NCBI GenBank assembly: GCA_021817825.1
Contig: JAKAFS010000003.1
Coordinates: 1 to 64,000, forward strand
Direction of reading: 5' to 3'
DNA length: 64,000 bases
Source: Deltaproteobacteria bacterium
GTDB lineage: Bacteria > Desulfobacterota > Syntrophia > Syntrophales > UBA5619
Below the pieces are notes generated by a model. It was given only the letters and a program-made list of their open reading frames with translations, had not been told where the DNA came from and did no database searches. Of the stretch, positions 1-9,846 are shown in pieces (the stretch's first letter is position 1; the number at the start of each line of letters is the position of its first letter). Position numbers and translations under genes: made by a program.

Positions 1-391
1 CAGGGATAACGTTTTTCCCACCGATTCAGCTTATCAAAGGCGTCTTCCACGGCCTTGAAAAGCAGGTCCAACGCAACCGGCTTTTTAAAATAGTCATCAA
101 ATCCCGCTTCCCGACACTCTTCAATTTCGAAAAGTCCGGACCATCCGGTAATGGCATAGACGATTGCAATGGGCCTGCTCTTGCGCATCTTACGGCAAAG
201 CTCGATTCCATTCATCCCGAACAGCTTGAGATCCAAAAAAACCAATTCGATCTCCTGTTGAGTAAAGATCTCAAGCGCCGCTTCGCCATTCTCTGCAAGA
301 TACACCTCATACCCTGCCTCGGTGAAAGCAGACTCAAAGAGATCACGAATAGAGCGTTCATCATCCACTACCAAGATTTTTCTATTCATTA
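1..391 (-). CDS. Response regulator receiver domain protein (3' end beyond window)
   Basis: Single-domain-type receiver (CheY fold); it would be phosphorylated by a histidine kinase that is not in this window. The visible 130 residues begin MNRKILVVDDE with the acidic pair at residues 9-10, the phospho-acceptor in VFLDLK, a Thr at ITGW and the conserved Lys in YFKKP. The ATG at 391 is preceded by a strong GAGGCG ribosome site. No stop occurs before the window edge, so the C-terminus, and any output domain, is unseen. A candidate promoter lies at 532-560. It is one of three receiver genes in the first 4 kb with no kinase between them. Confidence 0.85.
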
Positions 392-531
392 TGTCGCCTC
401 CTCTTATTTCACCATTTTTTTCAAAATACGCTAGATCTCAAAAAAAGAAAACAAGAAGAAAGGGAAATGGGGTTCTCGGCGATAGTGATCTTCTGAATAA
501 TCCGGCGGAATTCTACAGGAAGGGCTTTAAG

Positions 532-560
532 AGATAACCGGTTAAGCGCCTGGGTGACAA
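532..560 (-). promoter_or_regulatory. Candidate sigma-70 promoter
   Basis: Read on the minus strand, TTGTCA and TTATCT are separated by 17 bp, about 140 bp upstream of the receiver gene starting at 391. The rest of the 324-bp gap 392-715 shows no convincing gene. Confidence 0.35.
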
Positions 561-715
561 ATAATAGGCACCCTAAGCCATCTTTTTGACATTCCTGATT
601 CGCAACCGATAGTCCTCCAGATGACTGACCCTCATCCATCCTGGCAGGCGGGATCATGGTTCTCTATTTCCGCTTGCCTTTTCCGGCACAAAACAAGTCA
701 TCAATCACTGGATTC

Positions 716-1576
716 CTACGGCTTTCTTTTCGAGGGCTCATAGTGCTGATAGTGCTGGACCACCTTGGGATTCTCGATATCATCCTTGGTAAGATTGGAC
801 AGCATGGCGATTGTCGAGATATCCAGTCTCAGGCGTTTGATCTGGGCATCCAATATCGGGATCTGTTTTTTCAGGAGTTGCCTCTGGGATATCTGCATGA
901 AAGGTTTTTCACTTAACTGTTTGACCATATCGTCTCTCATCGCAGTAATTTCGTGCAGTTTTTTAGTCAGGAGCTCCTTTTTATCCACTGAAAGTGTCGG
1001 TGCGGCATCTGTCTTTTGCGTATTTTGTTTATTTGGCGCCTCATATTGGGGCGCCTGAACAACCGTTTTTTTGTTGAGGACCTGATAATTTTCCGCCACC
1101 TTGACATCCTCCGTTGTTCTTCTGATGCAGACGTCTGCGACAAAGGACCCATGATCCGTGACAAAGGGAATCACGATGCTCGGACTTTTAAGAATATGGT
1201 TGATCATATGATCTTTCCCATAAATAACGGACGGGATTGCCGCGTAGACCTCCATCCCATCCTTTTCCATACGGGTACGGGCGGCGCCCGAAATCATATT
1301 CGTGATTTCACCCACACCGTCAAAAACGTCCTGGTTGGCTTCGGTGCAAGGCTCACCCAGCATGCCCGCGATAAGGTGACAAATACAGGATTCGCTGAAA
1401 CTGATCGCCAAGGAGCCGGTTGCATCACCTGTGATCCCGATGATGCCTGATACATCACCGTAGGCAACGCTGGATGTTTTCAGATACACCTTCCCGGGAC
1501 GGGGTTCGACAAAGGCCATTTTTTTCAGCACCTCAACGGTGGCATCCAAAAATGGATTTATTAGCTTGACATCCAT
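716..1576 (-). CDS. CheX-like CheY-P phosphatase family protein with C-terminal extension
   Basis: A 286-residue protein. The first ~150 residues match the CheC/CheX/FliY fold: the family phosphatase motif E-x2-N is seen as GVGEITN (E90, N93), preceded by the typical hydrophobic strands with GIIGITG and GSLAISF. CheX proteins dephosphorylate CheY-like receivers, and this gene sits between receiver genes, so it may reset one of them (inference). Residues ~165-286 are a Lys/Gln-rich, charged helical tail not found in ordinary ~155-residue CheX; it may be a coiled coil or docking segment. The start ATG follows GGTGAGAGAAATAAG. No chemotaxis core genes are nearby. Confidence 0.8.
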   Translation of the reverse strand: MDVKLINPFLDATVEVLKKMAFVEPRPGKVYLKTSSVAYGDVSGIIGITGDATGSLAISFSESCICHLIAGMLGEPCTEANQDVFDGVGEITNMISGAARTRMEKDGMEVYAAIPSVIYGKDHMINHILKSPSIVIPFVTDHGSFVADVCIRRTTEDVKVAENYQVLNKKTVVQAPQYEAPNKQNTQKTDAAPTLSVDKKELLTKKLHEITAMRDDMVKQLSEKPFMQISQRQLLKKQIPILDAQIKRLRLDISTIAMLSNLTKDDIENPKVVQHYQHYEPSKRKP

Positions 1577-1603
1577 CTTATTTCTCTCACCAATGGAAAT
1601 GTT

Positions 1604-2068
1604 TCAAATTACCTGTTGCAGCAAAGGTTCATCATTTGCCAGCACATCACTTATCTTTTTTAAAAGCTGATCTATATGGAAAGGCTTTACAAGAAAGGAT
1701 TGAGCACCTCGGGCCATAATCCTTTTCGCATCATTATTCAGTCCATAGCCGCTCGACAAAATAACCTTAATGGCGGGATTGATCGCTTTCAATTGTTCGA
1801 ATGTTTCTTCGCCGCCCATCCCGGGCATGATCATGTCCAGGATGACCATATCAATCCTATCTTTATCCATGCGGTATCGTTCAATGGCCTCGCTACCGGT
1901 TGAGGCCGTCAGCACTCTATAGCCCATCGTTTCCAAAATATCCCGGGTCACCTCGACGATGACCTCCTCGTCGTCGATAAGGAGAACGGTCTGCAAGCGC
2001 TTGGATATTCCCCGCCTTGATTCATATTCCATCACTTTGGCTGTTTCAGAATACGCAAGTTTGAACAT
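1604..2068 (-). CDS. Response regulator receiver protein
   Basis: Receiver domain of ~120 residues after a ~25-residue leader. The acidic pocket is in VLLIDDEE, the phospho-acceptor in VILDMIMPGMGG and the conserved Lys in FLVKPFH. I chose the ATG at 2068 (MFKLAYSE) because GAGGAGAGG lies just upstream; an in-frame extension to 2119 has no ribosome site. There is no output domain, so it is a stand-alone receiver, 27 bp downstream of the CheX-like gene in the direction of transcription and probably co-transcribed with it. Partner kinase unknown. Confidence 0.85.
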   Translation of the reverse strand: MFKLAYSETAKVMEYESRRGISKRLQTVLLIDDEEVIVEVTRDILETMGYRVLTASTGSEAIERYRMDKDRIDMVILDMIMPGMGGEETFEQLKAINPAIKVILSSGYGLNNDAKRIMARGAQSFLVKPFHIDQLLKKISDVLANDEPLLQQVI

Positions 2069-2334
2069 GAAACCTCTCCTCGCCATGGGTGTCAAATCAC
2101 GATAACCGTTCTGAGTCAATGGTTACATCATCTTCAAATGTCTTCTCCAAAGGCAACAATGCTCGTCTTTCCCTGGCCCTCTCCCAAACAAACTCCCAAC
2201 ATCCGACGATTCCGGCTCTTTTCCGACAGCGATGATTATGAAATATTTGTGCCAACGATGATTATTATTCTAAAGTTTTATAAACAGTCCGGATGGTCGT
2301 GCGCAGAATTCTTCATAGCTAATCACGCCACTGC
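2069..2334. other. Intergenic stretch
   Basis: No supported gene. It probably carries the promoter of the receiver/CheX pair on the minus strand, but no confident -35/-10 pair was found. Confidence 0.4.
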
Positions 2335-2366
2335 AAAACAAAAGGGGCACGCTTTCGCTGCCCCCT
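2335..2366 (-). terminator. Intrinsic terminator after the MBL hydrolase gene
   Basis: On the minus strand a hairpin with GGGGGC and GCCCC arms around a GCGAAAGC tip is followed by TTTTGTTTT. It lies ~35 bp beyond the stop of the gene ending at 2400. Confidence 0.75.
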
Positions 2367-2399
2367 TGTCCTTTGTCACGATTGTCAATCGATGAGGCG

Positions 2400-3320
2400 C
2401 TATGTCAGTTTCAAACTGGGACGGCTCTGACTGGCTGCCGTAACCTTCATGACGCCCCCCTGCTGGGAAACGATCTGTGTCGATCTTTCCACGATTTCGT
2501 CGATGTCCTTATCGGACCGGGAAGCATCATGATGGAAGAGGACCAGATGCTTGACTTTTCCGTAAAGGGCGACCCGTACGGCGAGTTCAAAGTTCGAATG
2601 GCCCCACCCGGCCTTTGAACCATATTCCTCCGGCGTGTACTGGGCATCATGGATCAGAAGGTCGGCATTATTAATGAAGCTGAAAAATTTGGATTTCTGA
2701 TCTTCAAGAAACATGGTTTCCATGTCCAGATCGTCATTTCCATCCCGTTCTACAAAAACCGTTTCCATGTCATATTTTGAGAAAGGCTCGTTGTCCGGCA
2801 GATAGACAACGCTTTTGCCCTTGTAATCCAGCCGGTACCCAAGGGTCATGCCCGGATGTTCGGCGTAGGTCGACACTATCTTTATATCGTTGATATCAAT
2901 AGTTGTTTCACCGATGGATTCGATGTCTATATCGGCAAGCCAGCTGGACAACTTGACTGGAAAATAAGGGTTTTCCATTTGATGTTTCAGGACTTCCTTA
3001 AAAGACACGGTCCCTTGGTTGCATCCGAAAAAGCGTATTTTATTGCCCGGAACAAATGCCGGTGCGAAAAAGGGCAGACCTTGAATATGGTCCCAATGGG
3101 CGTGGGTGATGAAAATAGACAAATCCGCAGGAAAACCCTCTTTCATGTATTTAATGCCAAGCGGATGGATGCCGCTCCCGCCGTCGAAAACAAGGTGGGT
3201 GCCATTATCGGCAATGACACCGACGCAGGAGGTGGAGCCGCCGTAATTCGAGATATCGGCATTGGATATAGGAAGAGATCCCCGTACGCCCCAAAAAACA
3301 ATTTCCAGGATGCTATTCAT
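2400..3320 (-). CDS. Metallo-beta-lactamase-fold hydrolase
   Basis: A 306-residue binuclear-metal hydrolase of the MBL superfamily. The metal-binding motif HAHWDH is at residues 73-78, with downstream ligands in AEHPGMT, LIHDAQY and the final FHHD. The N-terminal FWGVRGSLP and YGGST are typical of the subgroup related to PhnP/cyclic phosphodiesterases and often found next to response regulators. Substrate unknown. The ATG lies 3 bp after the stop of the upstream receiver gene, with only a weak ribosome site, so translation is probably coupled and the two products may act in one signalling unit (inference). Confidence 0.85.
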   Translation of the reverse strand: MNSILEIVFWGVRGSLPISNADISNYGGSTSCVGVIADNGTHLVFDGGSGIHPLGIKYMKEGFPADLSIFITHAHWDHIQGLPFFAPAFVPGNKIRFFGCNQGTVSFKEVLKHQMENPYFPVKLSSWLADIDIESIGETTIDINDIKIVSTYAEHPGMTLGYRLDYKGKSVVYLPDNEPFSKYDMETVFVERDGNDDLDMETMFLEDQKSKFFSFINNADLLIHDAQYTPEEYGSKAGWGHSNFELAVRVALYGKVKHLVLFHHDASRSDKDIDEIVERSTQIVSQQGGVMKVTAASQSRPSLKLT

Positions 3321-3323
3321 GGG

Positions 3324-3689
3324 CTACCCTATGATAGTTGCTATTTTAGCGATCAGTTGTTTGTCATTGAAGGGCTTCACCAAAAAGTCATCGGCCCCCA
3401 ATTCTCGCGCCCTTGCCTTATCTTGTTCGAAAAATTTTGTTGAACACATAATGGCCTTGGCATTTGCATACCGCTCCTGTTTCTTAATACTCTCCAGGAT
3501 GTAAAATCCGTCGTATTGGGGCATGTTGATGTCGATAATGAAAAGATCCGGTTCGAACGCCTCCACCCGTCCATCAAAAAAAGTCGCACTGTCGACAACC
3601 GTTTCGACTTCATATCCTGAACTCAAAAGATATTTCTGCATTACCTTCAAAATCGTCGGGCTGTCATCGATAATCATGATTTTCTTCAT
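3324..3689 (-). CDS. Response regulator receiver protein (stand-alone)
   Basis: A 121-residue CheY-like receiver. It begins MKKIMIIDDSPT, has the phospho-acceptor in LFIIDINMPQYDG, a Ser/Thr at IMCSTK and the Lys in FLVKPF. The ribosome site GAGGAAAAT precedes the ATG. It is followed by the MBL hydrolase 3 bp later, an arrangement that implies one transcript. No DNA-binding or enzymatic output domain is present, so signalling must go through protein contact. Confidence 0.88.
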   Translation of the reverse strand: MKKIMIIDDSPTILKVMQKYLLSSGYEVETVVDSATFFDGRVEAFEPDLFIIDINMPQYDGFYILESIKKQERYANAKAIMCSTKFFEQDKARARELGADDFLVKPFNDKQLIAKIATIIG

Positions 3690-3937
3690 ATTTTCCTCAT
3701 AAATACTGCCTATGGGTGATGCCTGTAAGTAGTATCTACTGATCTAATATGCTACCCCGTGTGTATATATCGGTTGAATTGAGAAAATTCTTAATAATTT
3801 AATTCACGACTTCATCATTTTCCCAGAAAATCAGGAGTTCATTGAGCTCTGCCGCGGCATACCGCAAACCACAAGCGACCTGTCGGTGGCTCTGAAAGCA
3901 GCGCTCAAAAACTTTCAGGAATGTTTGAATGGAAGGC

Positions 3938-3977
3938 AAAAAAAAAGGGGTTAGCTTTCGCTAACCCCTCATTTTTT
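3938..3977 (-). terminator. Terminator of the tRNA operon
   Basis: Perfect 9-bp stem GGGGTTAGC/GCTAACCCC (3947-3968) with a 4-nt loop. It is followed on the minus strand by nine T. The plus-strand side also carries seven T, so it could work both ways. Confidence 0.9.
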
Positions 3978-4053
3978 TGGTGAGCCCTGTCGGGATCGAA
4001 CCGACAACCTACTGATTAAGAGTCAGTTGCTCTACCAGCTGAGCTAAGGGCCC
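3978..4053 (-). tRNA. tRNA-Lys (CTT)
   Basis: 76-nt cloverleaf including an encoded CCA end. The acceptor stem GGGCCCT pairs with AGGGCTC (one G-T pair). The anticodon loop CTCTTAA gives anticodon CTT. Last gene of a four-tRNA cluster. Confidence 0.96.
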
Positions 4054-4086
4054 ATTTTAATCTCTATAACGGCGTCCTGATGAATC

Positions 4087-4163
4087 TGGTGCGCCCGGTA
4101 GGATTCGAACCTACGACCAACAGATTCGAAGTCTGCGACTCTATCCAGCTGAGCTACGGGCGC
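4087..4163 (-). tRNA. tRNA-Arg (TCG)
   Basis: 77-nt cloverleaf with encoded CCA. The anticodon loop CTTCGAA gives TCG, reading CGN codons. The T-loop GGTTCGAATCC is intact. Confidence 0.96.
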
Positions 4164-4198
4164 TTATTCCCTTTCCTGTCACAGCCGGACGCAATACT

Positions 4199-4275
4199 TG
4201 GGGTGAGTGAAGGGATTTGAACCCTCGGCCTCCGGGGCCACAACCCGGCACTCTAACCAACTGAGCTACACCCAC
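4199..4275 (-). tRNA. tRNA-His (GTG)
   Basis: 77-nt cloverleaf with encoded CCA. The anticodon loop TTGTGGC gives GTG. The base before the acceptor stem (4276) is G and the discriminator is C, matching the extra G-1 of tRNA-His. Confidence 0.95.
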
Positions 4276-4285
4276 CATCCATGCC

Positions 4286-4362
<77 letters not shown>

Positions 4363-4407
4363 ATTTCCTCGCGACGCACTGTGTTCAGTTTCCTTAAAAG
4401 AAGGCGG

Positions 4408-4436
4408 TTTATATCCCCTTTGTTTTCATTTGTCAA
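4408..4436 (-). promoter_or_regulatory. Promoter of the tRNA cluster
   Basis: On the minus strand TTGACA and TATAAA are spaced by 17 bp, ahead of tRNA-Arg(TCT). This is close to the sigma-70 consensus and fits a strong stable-RNA promoter. Confidence 0.85.
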
Positions 4437-4469
4437 GATCTGTATAAAATTTATTTTTCATTTCTGCCG

Positions 4470-6125
4470 TCAGCGGACATATCCGGCAATGCCATCAAAG
4501 CGATACCCTTTTTTGCCGAATCCTTCGCCCCCCTGGTCCGTCGTATAGAAATGGCGTCCTGTCGAAGGGTTGTACCAACGATAAAGTTCTTTAGTCCCAG
4601 CCAATCGGAAGGTGGCAATGTTGCCGATTGAACCTTCAAAAAGGTACCCGTTCAGCACCTTCACTCCCCCTCCCGGTTCAGAAGAATAATAATGATCTCC
4701 CAGTGCCGGGTTGAACCAGCGGAAAAACTCGGTGGTACCCGCCGTTCCGGAACTGAAGAGGCGAAAGGCAATTCCGAGGTTTCGGTATCCTTTCGCCTGT
4801 AGACGGGACAACTCTCCCGTAGGGTTTGTGGTATAGAGGTAGTCGGCTCCGGCGAAATAACGATAAACGTCGAGAAAGCGAAGCTGCGTCTCTGCCGCGA
4901 TCTCGACAAACAATTCGACCACCGCATCACCACCGTTGGAAGTGAAATAGATGCGCTCGGCGTAAAGACCGGACGCCATCTGGCGGGTATGGAGGGCAAT
5001 GGTCACATAGTCAGTCTCGCGGGTCGTCATACCGCTGTCGGGAAAGACGTTGATCCAACCACGCGGCCCCTTGAGCAATGGTTTGCCGAAGAGCCGTACC
5101 CCCTCCAGAATGAACCGCCCCCCCCCATTGACAACGGTCAGGAGATGGGGAGCATCGGGAAGATTCTCGGCGACCACGATCTCCACTTTTTCCTTGCGAT
5201 CGGCAAACATATCGATCTGGGCGATCAGCTTTTCGTCGATAAAGACATTGGCGGTCCCTCCCTCCGGATTCTTCCAGACAAAAAGACCAACCCCGGTACC
5301 GGCAAATCGATAGCGGAGGGAACTGTGTGCCTCCTGACTGGCAGGATGACCGCTCTCTTCAGACCAGGGCCCGGAAATTTCTGGCCCTTCCCCGGAATGG
5401 CCACCGGAAGGATAAATACCGGTACCGGCAGCGGCTGCTCTGCGGAAGGAAACATAACGGCCCGACGGAGGCGCTTCTGTCGCCAGGCCCTTCGTGCCGG
5501 ACAGTCCGGCCTTCCATTTCAAGGGCTCCCTCCCCCTGTTGGTGAGGTGAATTCGCTGGGCAATCTCGTCGCCCGGTCGAACGACGCCTAAATCCACCCG
5601 GTTCGGTTCGATGTCCAAAAGGGCTGTAGAGGCCAATTCAGAAAGGCGAACCTGAAAGAACACCGTTTTGGTTCCTCCAGGAAACTGGAAGCGGATCGCA
5701 TTGCGAAGGGTTCCGATAGGCGCTTCCCTCCTAAAAACGGCAGACTGCCCTCCGCTTTCCAGACGCATGAGCAAGGCGCCGCTCTGGATCTTTCCCGAAC
5801 CGCCCTCGTTTTCGAAGGTAAGAACCATTCTGAACGGTTCCGGATTCTGACCCGCCATGCCTGATAACGGCTGAGATTCGGTCCGATCCCATCCATCCGG
5901 TCCTTCCGTAGACCAGGGCAACTCCCCGGAGCCAATGTTCTTTAAATAAAATATCCCTTTTGTCTCTTCACCTGGACCACAGGCGCCCAAATTAACCTCC
6001 CGGGGGGTAATCGCCAGGACCGACAATAGACTTCCCGCACCGTTGGCAGGTGGTCTCTGCGCCTCCAGAGTCGGAATGGAAGGAAGGCAGAAAAACAAAA
6101 TGACTAAAACAAACCACCTCTTCAT
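4470..6125 (-). CDS. Exported protein with C-terminal DUF5648-type repeats
   Basis: A 551-residue exported protein of unknown function. I start it at the ATG at 6125, which gives a clean signal peptide (MKRWFVLVILFF, cleavage near TLEAQ); an in-frame ATG at 6152 would only add residues before it, and neither has a good ribosome site. Two segments (around ITPREVNLGACGPGEE and EPNRVDLGVVRPGDE) resemble ASH/DUF1573-type beta-sandwich repeats. The last ~130 residues contain repeats with YRYFAGADYLYTT, FRWFNPALGDHYY and YRWYNPSTGRHFYTT, characteristic of DUF5648, seen in secreted or surface proteins. It probably sits in the periplasm or at the surface. It is flanked by the tRNA cluster and dprA and has no obvious operon partner. 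Confidence 0.7.
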   Translation of the reverse strand: MKRWFVLVILFFCLPSIPTLEAQRPPANGAGSLLSVLAITPREVNLGACGPGEETKGIFYLKNIGSGELPWSTEGPDGWDRTESQPLSGMAGQNPEPFRMVLTFENEGGSGKIQSGALLMRLESGGQSAVFRREAPIGTLRNAIRFQFPGGTKTVFFQVRLSELASTALLDIEPNRVDLGVVRPGDEIAQRIHLTNRGREPLKWKAGLSGTKGLATEAPPSGRYVSFRRAAAAGTGIYPSGGHSGEGPEISGPWSEESGHPASQEAHSSLRYRFAGTGVGLFVWKNPEGGTANVFIDEKLIAQIDMFADRKEKVEIVVAENLPDAPHLLTVVNGGGRFILEGVRLFGKPLLKGPRGWINVFPDSGMTTRETDYVTIALHTRQMASGLYAERIYFTSNGGDAVVELFVEIAAETQLRFLDVYRYFAGADYLYTTNPTGELSRLQAKGYRNLGIAFRLFSSGTAGTTEFFRWFNPALGDHYYSSEPGGGVKVLNGYLFEGSIGNIATFRLAGTKELYRWYNPSTGRHFYTTDQGGEGFGKKGYRFDGIAGYVR

Positions 6126-6218
6126 AAATCGATTCACGCACCAGACTCCCATCTTGTCATTGGCAGGGTTCTAACCCAAAGTGGTAAAGAACGCAACGGA
6201 TTTCCAGCGCGAAAAGAC

Positions 6219-6246
6219 TTGACACCTCGCTGAGATCCGATATATC
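6219..6246 (+). promoter_or_regulatory. Promoter upstream of dprA-topA
   Basis: TTGACA and TATATC are separated by 16 bp. The ATG of dprA lies ~78 bp downstream of the -10. Confidence 0.65.
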
Positions 6247-6323
6247 TTTTTACGTTTTTCACTACTTTCACTTTAAAACAGAACAAGCTTTCGATCAAAA
6301 ATGCACGGCCTCGGATCAAATAG

Positions 6324-7487
6324 ATGAATGAAGAAGCCTTAAAATACTGGATTGCCCTCAGGTCAGTGGAGGAGGTAGGTTGCGTCGGTTTCAGAAACCT
6401 GCTCGCGGCCTTTTCTTCTCCCCAGAAGGTTTTTGCCGCACCAGTGGCAAGCCTTCAGGCAATACCGGGAATCGGCCCCAAAACGGCGGATCGCATTCAT
6501 TTTTTTTCCGACTGGAAAGCTGCCGAAGGGGAAGTCGTGCGAGCCCAGACGTTCGGCGTATCCATTGTGACCTGCCAGGACCCTCTCTATCCTAGGCATC
6601 TTCTGAATATTTACGATTATCCTCCTTATCTTTATGTGAAGGGATCGCTGGACCCGGAAGAGACTGCCGTGGCCGTCGTCGGATCGAGGCTTGCCTCCGT
6701 CTACGGACGCTTCGTGACCGAGAAACTCAGTCGCGAGTTGGCCCTCAGGGGACTGACGGTGGTCAGCGGTCTCGCCCGCGGCATCGATGCCGCCGCCCAC
6801 CGAGGCGCCCTTGCCGGCAAAGGAAGAACCATCGCCGTCCTGGGCTGCGGACTCGATGTCATCTATCCGCCGGAAAACAAGGATCTGGCTGCCGATTGCG
6901 CGGTCCGGGGAGCTGTAGTCACCGAGTTTCCCTTCGGCACTCCTCCCAATGCCCCTCATTTTCCGGCACGAAACCGAATAATCAGCGGTATCTCACTCGG
7001 GGTCGTGGTGGTCGAGGCAGGCGAGAAAAGCGGATCGCTGATCACCGCGAGGATTGCCGCCGAACAGGGGCGTTCGGTTTTTGCAGTTCCCGGGGCGATC
7101 GAGTCTGCGGGCTCCCGGGGCACCCACCGGCTCATCAAACAGGGTGCCAAATTAGTGGAGACCGTGGAGGATATTCTCGAAGAGATCATTCCCCAGACCG
7201 AAGTTGCGTTACGAAACACGCAATCGCCACCCAAGGCCCCAACGACGGAATCGATTCCTTTTCCCAAAAGGGTTTCGGCCGACTTTTCTTCCGCGGCCGC
7301 CGAGGGACTGGCCGATACAGAGAAAATGCTGCTTTCCCTTATTTCACCGATCCCTATTGATATCGATACGTTGATCACCGCCTCGGGCCTCGCCCCCCGG
7401 GACGTCCAATCCGGCCTGCTCGTCCTGGAACTTGCCGGCCATATCCGGCAGTTGCCGGGGAAATTGTTCCTGCTTAAGGAGTCATGA
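6324..7487 (+). CDS. dprA: DNA-processing protein DprA
   Basis: A 387-residue DprA/Smf protein, which loads RecA on incoming single-stranded DNA in the cytoplasm during transformation. An N-terminal helix-hairpin-helix-like part (IPGIGPKTADRI) is followed by the Rossmann-like DprA core: VVGSRLASVYG, VVSGLARGIDAAAH, VLGCGLDVIYPPEN, FPARNRIISG and ITARIAAEQGR, all family hallmarks. The C-terminal ~70 residues form the winged-helix domain (MLLSLISPIPIDIDTLI). The stop overlaps the topA start by 4 bp. A competence machinery is not visible here; DprA is widespread even in species not known to be transformable. Confidence 0.96.
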   Translation: MNEEALKYWIALRSVEEVGCVGFRNLLAAFSSPQKVFAAPVASLQAIPGIGPKTADRIHFFSDWKAAEGEVVRAQTFGVSIVTCQDPLYPRHLLNIYDYPPYLYVKGSLDPEETAVAVVGSRLASVYGRFVTEKLSRELALRGLTVVSGLARGIDAAAHRGALAGKGRTIAVLGCGLDVIYPPENKDLAADCAVRGAVVTEFPFGTPPNAPHFPARNRIISGISLGVVVVEAGEKSGSLITARIAAEQGRSVFAVPGAIESAGSRGTHRLIKQGAKLVETVEDILEEIIPQTEVALRNTQSPPKAPTTESIPFPKRVSADFSSAAAEGLADTEKMLLSLISPIPIDIDTLITASGLAPRDVQSGLLVLELAGHIRQLPGKLFLLKES

Positions 7488-9817
7488 ATTTGAATTCTCT
7501 GATCATCGTGGAATCTCCCACAAAAGTAAAAACCATCGGCAAGTACCTCGGCCCTGAATATGAGGTGCGCGCCTCGGTCGGTCACGTCAAGGATCTGCCG
7601 AAAAGCACCCTCGGGATCGATCCCGATAAGGGGTTCGAACCGACCTATCAGGTAATGGAAAGCAAGAAGAAAGTCGTTGCCGAACTCAAGAAGGCGGCGG
7701 CCAAAGCCGACCAGATCCTCCTCGCGCCTGACCCCGACCGTGAGGGAGAGGCCATCGCCTGGCATATTGCCGAAGAGATCGGCAAAGGAAAGATCGTCCG
7801 GCGAGTCCTCTTCAATGACCTCACCCACGATACGATCCTCGAGGCCCTTGCCCATCCCCTCGATCTTGACTTCAACCGCTACGAAGCCCAGCAGACGAGG
7901 CGCATCCTCGACCGTCTGGTGGGATATCAGATCAGCCCGATTCTCTGGGACAAGGTCAAGCGGGGTCTCTCCGCCGGCAGGGTTCAATCCGTTGCGGTCC
8001 GGGTCATCTGCGACCGGGAGGCCGAAATCAAAGCCTTCGTGCCCGAAGAATATTGGAATCTCACGGCTCTTCTGGAAGGGGAAAATCCGCCCCCCTTCGA
8101 AGCCAAGCTTCTCAAGATCGACGGGAAGAAGGCAAAAATCGGCGATGGCGAGCGCTCCGCCGAGGTTGTCGCTTCTCTTCAAAGCGCTCCTTTTACCGTC
8201 TCGACCGTGGAAAAAAAGGAGGTCAAGCGCCAGCCTCCCGCTCCCTTCACGACAAGCAAGCTCCAACAGGAGGCCTCCCGCTGGCTGCGGTTTTCTGCGA
8301 AGAAAACCATGTCGACAGCCCAGAAGCTCTATGAAGGTATCGAACTGGGCCAGGAGGGCCCCGTGGGGCTCATCACCTATATGCGAACCGACTCCGTCCG
8401 TCTCGCCGTCGAGGCGATCAACGAGGCGCGGGAGTATATCGCCGGCAACTACGGGGAGGCCTATCTACCGCCTAAAGCGCGCATTTTCAAAGTGGCCGGC
8501 GCCGCCCAGGATGCCCACGAGGCGATTCGCCCCTCTTCGCTGGCCCATCCGCCGCAGGCGATCAAGGCTTTCCTGACCCCCGACCAGTTCCGTCTCTATC
8601 AGTTGATATGGAACCGTTTTCTGGCCTGTCAGATGAATCCCGCCCTTCTCGATCAGACGACGGTGGATATCACCGCCGCAAAATGCCTCTTCCGGGCCCA
8701 GGGCTCGGTGATGAAATTTCCCGGATTTACGACCGTCTACACGGAAGGGAAAGAGGAGAAAGAAGATAACGGCGATGAGAACGGCTTTGGCAAACTCCTC
8801 CCTGCCGTCCATGAAGGGGAGATCCTGAAGCTGGTCGAACTCCAGCCGGAGCAGAAATTCACCCAGCCGCCGCCCCGGTTCACCGAGGCCTCGCTTGTCC
8901 GGGAGCTTGAAGAAAACGGCATCGGACGGCCGAGCACCTATGCGGCCATTCTCAGCACGATTCAGGATAGAGAGTATGTTCTGCTGGAAAAAGGCAAGTT
9001 CAGTCCCACCGAACTCGGCACCATCGTGACCGAACTTCTCGTGAAAAATTTTCCCCGCATCCTGGATGTAGCCTTCACTGCCGGGATGGAAACGGAACTC
9101 GACCGGATCGAGGAGGGCAAGACCAAACGGCTGGACACTCTGAATAACTTTTATCGCCCCTTCACGGAGGAGCTGAGAAAGGCGAAGAAAAACATGACCG
9201 ACATCAAGCGCGAAGAGACCCCGACCGACATCGTATGCGAAAAATGTGGCAAGACGATGGTGATCAAATGGGGGAAAAACGGCCGCTTCCTTGCCTGTAC
9301 GAATTATCCGGCTTGCAAGAACACAAAAAATTTCACCCAAGACGAGAAAGGCGAGATCCTTCCGGAAGAAAAAACGACCGATGTCCCCTGCCCCCTCTGC
9401 GGAAAGGCCATGCTCTCCCGGCAGAGTCGCTTCGGAAAATTCCTCGGCTGCTCGGGCTACCCGGAATGCAAGCATACGATCAACCTCGCCCCGGACGGAA
9501 CGCCTGTGGCTCCCGCTGCGGAGGGAACCGCTCCGGAAGTGCTCTGCGACAAGTGCGGCAAGCCGATGGCCTTAAAACGGGGACGCTTCGGAGCATTCCT
9601 GGGCTGCACCGGCTATCCGGAGTGCAAGAACATCGTCAAGGCCTCGCCCTCGGGAAGCCCCCTTCAATCGTCGGCGCCCCAGGAAATTTCCGATGTGATC
9701 TGCGACAAATGCGGCAAGCCCACGGCGGTCAAGATGGGTCGTTTCGGTAAATTCTTGGGTTGCACCGGCTATCCCGACTGTAAAAACATCATGAAATACA
9801 AGACGCCCGCGAAATAG
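7484..9817 (+). CDS. topA: DNA topoisomerase I (type IA)
   Basis: A 777-residue type IA topoisomerase that relaxes negatively supercoiled DNA through a transient 5'-phosphotyrosine. The TOPRIM domain begins [17 protein letters not shown] and has the acidic triad in [13 protein letters not shown]. The catalytic tyrosine is in ITYMRTDS. After the core, four C4 zinc ribbons follow from about residue 580 (CEKCGK, CPLCGK, CDKCGK and CDKCGK, each with a downstream C-x-NYPAC or GYPxC half). It overlaps dprA by 4 bp (ATGA) and is followed 29 bp later by trmFO, so the three are probably one operon. Confidence 0.97.
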   Translation: MNLNSLIIVESPTKVKTIGKYLGPEYEVRASVGHVKDLPKSTLGIDPDKGFEPTYQVMESKKKVVAELKKAAAKADQILLAPDPDREGEAIAWHIAEEIGKGKIVRRVLFNDLTHDTILEALAHPLDLDFNRYEAQQTRRILDRLVGYQISPILWDKVKRGLSAGRVQSVAVRVICDREAEIKAFVPEEYWNLTALLEGENPPPFEAKLLKIDGKKAKIGDGERSAEVVASLQSAPFTVSTVEKKEVKRQPPAPFTTSKLQQEASRWLRFSAKKTMSTAQKLYEGIELGQEGPVGLITYMRTDSVRLAVEAINEAREYIAGNYGEAYLPPKARIFKVAGAAQDAHEAIRPSSLAHPPQAIKAFLTPDQFRLYQLIWNRFLACQMNPALLDQTTVDITAAKCLFRAQGSVMKFPGFTTVYTEGKEEKEDNGDENGFGKLLPAVHEGEILKLVELQPEQKFTQPPPRFTEASLVRELEENGIGRPSTYAAILSTIQDREYVLLEKGKFSPTELGTIVTELLVKNFPRILDVAFTAGMETELDRIEEGKTKRLDTLNNFYRPFTEELRKAKKNMTDIKREETPTDIVCEKCGKTMVIKWGKNGRFLACTNYPACKNTKNFTQDEKGEILPEEKTTDVPCPLCGKAMLSRQSRFGKFLGCSGYPECKHTINLAPDGTPVAPAAEGTAPEVLCDKCGKPMALKRGRFGAFLGCTGYPECKNIVKASPSGSPLQSSAPQEISDVICDKCGKPTAVKMGRFGKFLGCTGYPDCKNIMKYKTPAK

Positions 9818-9846
9818 GGGGCATCCTTGAGAATGGTTTCTATCCT

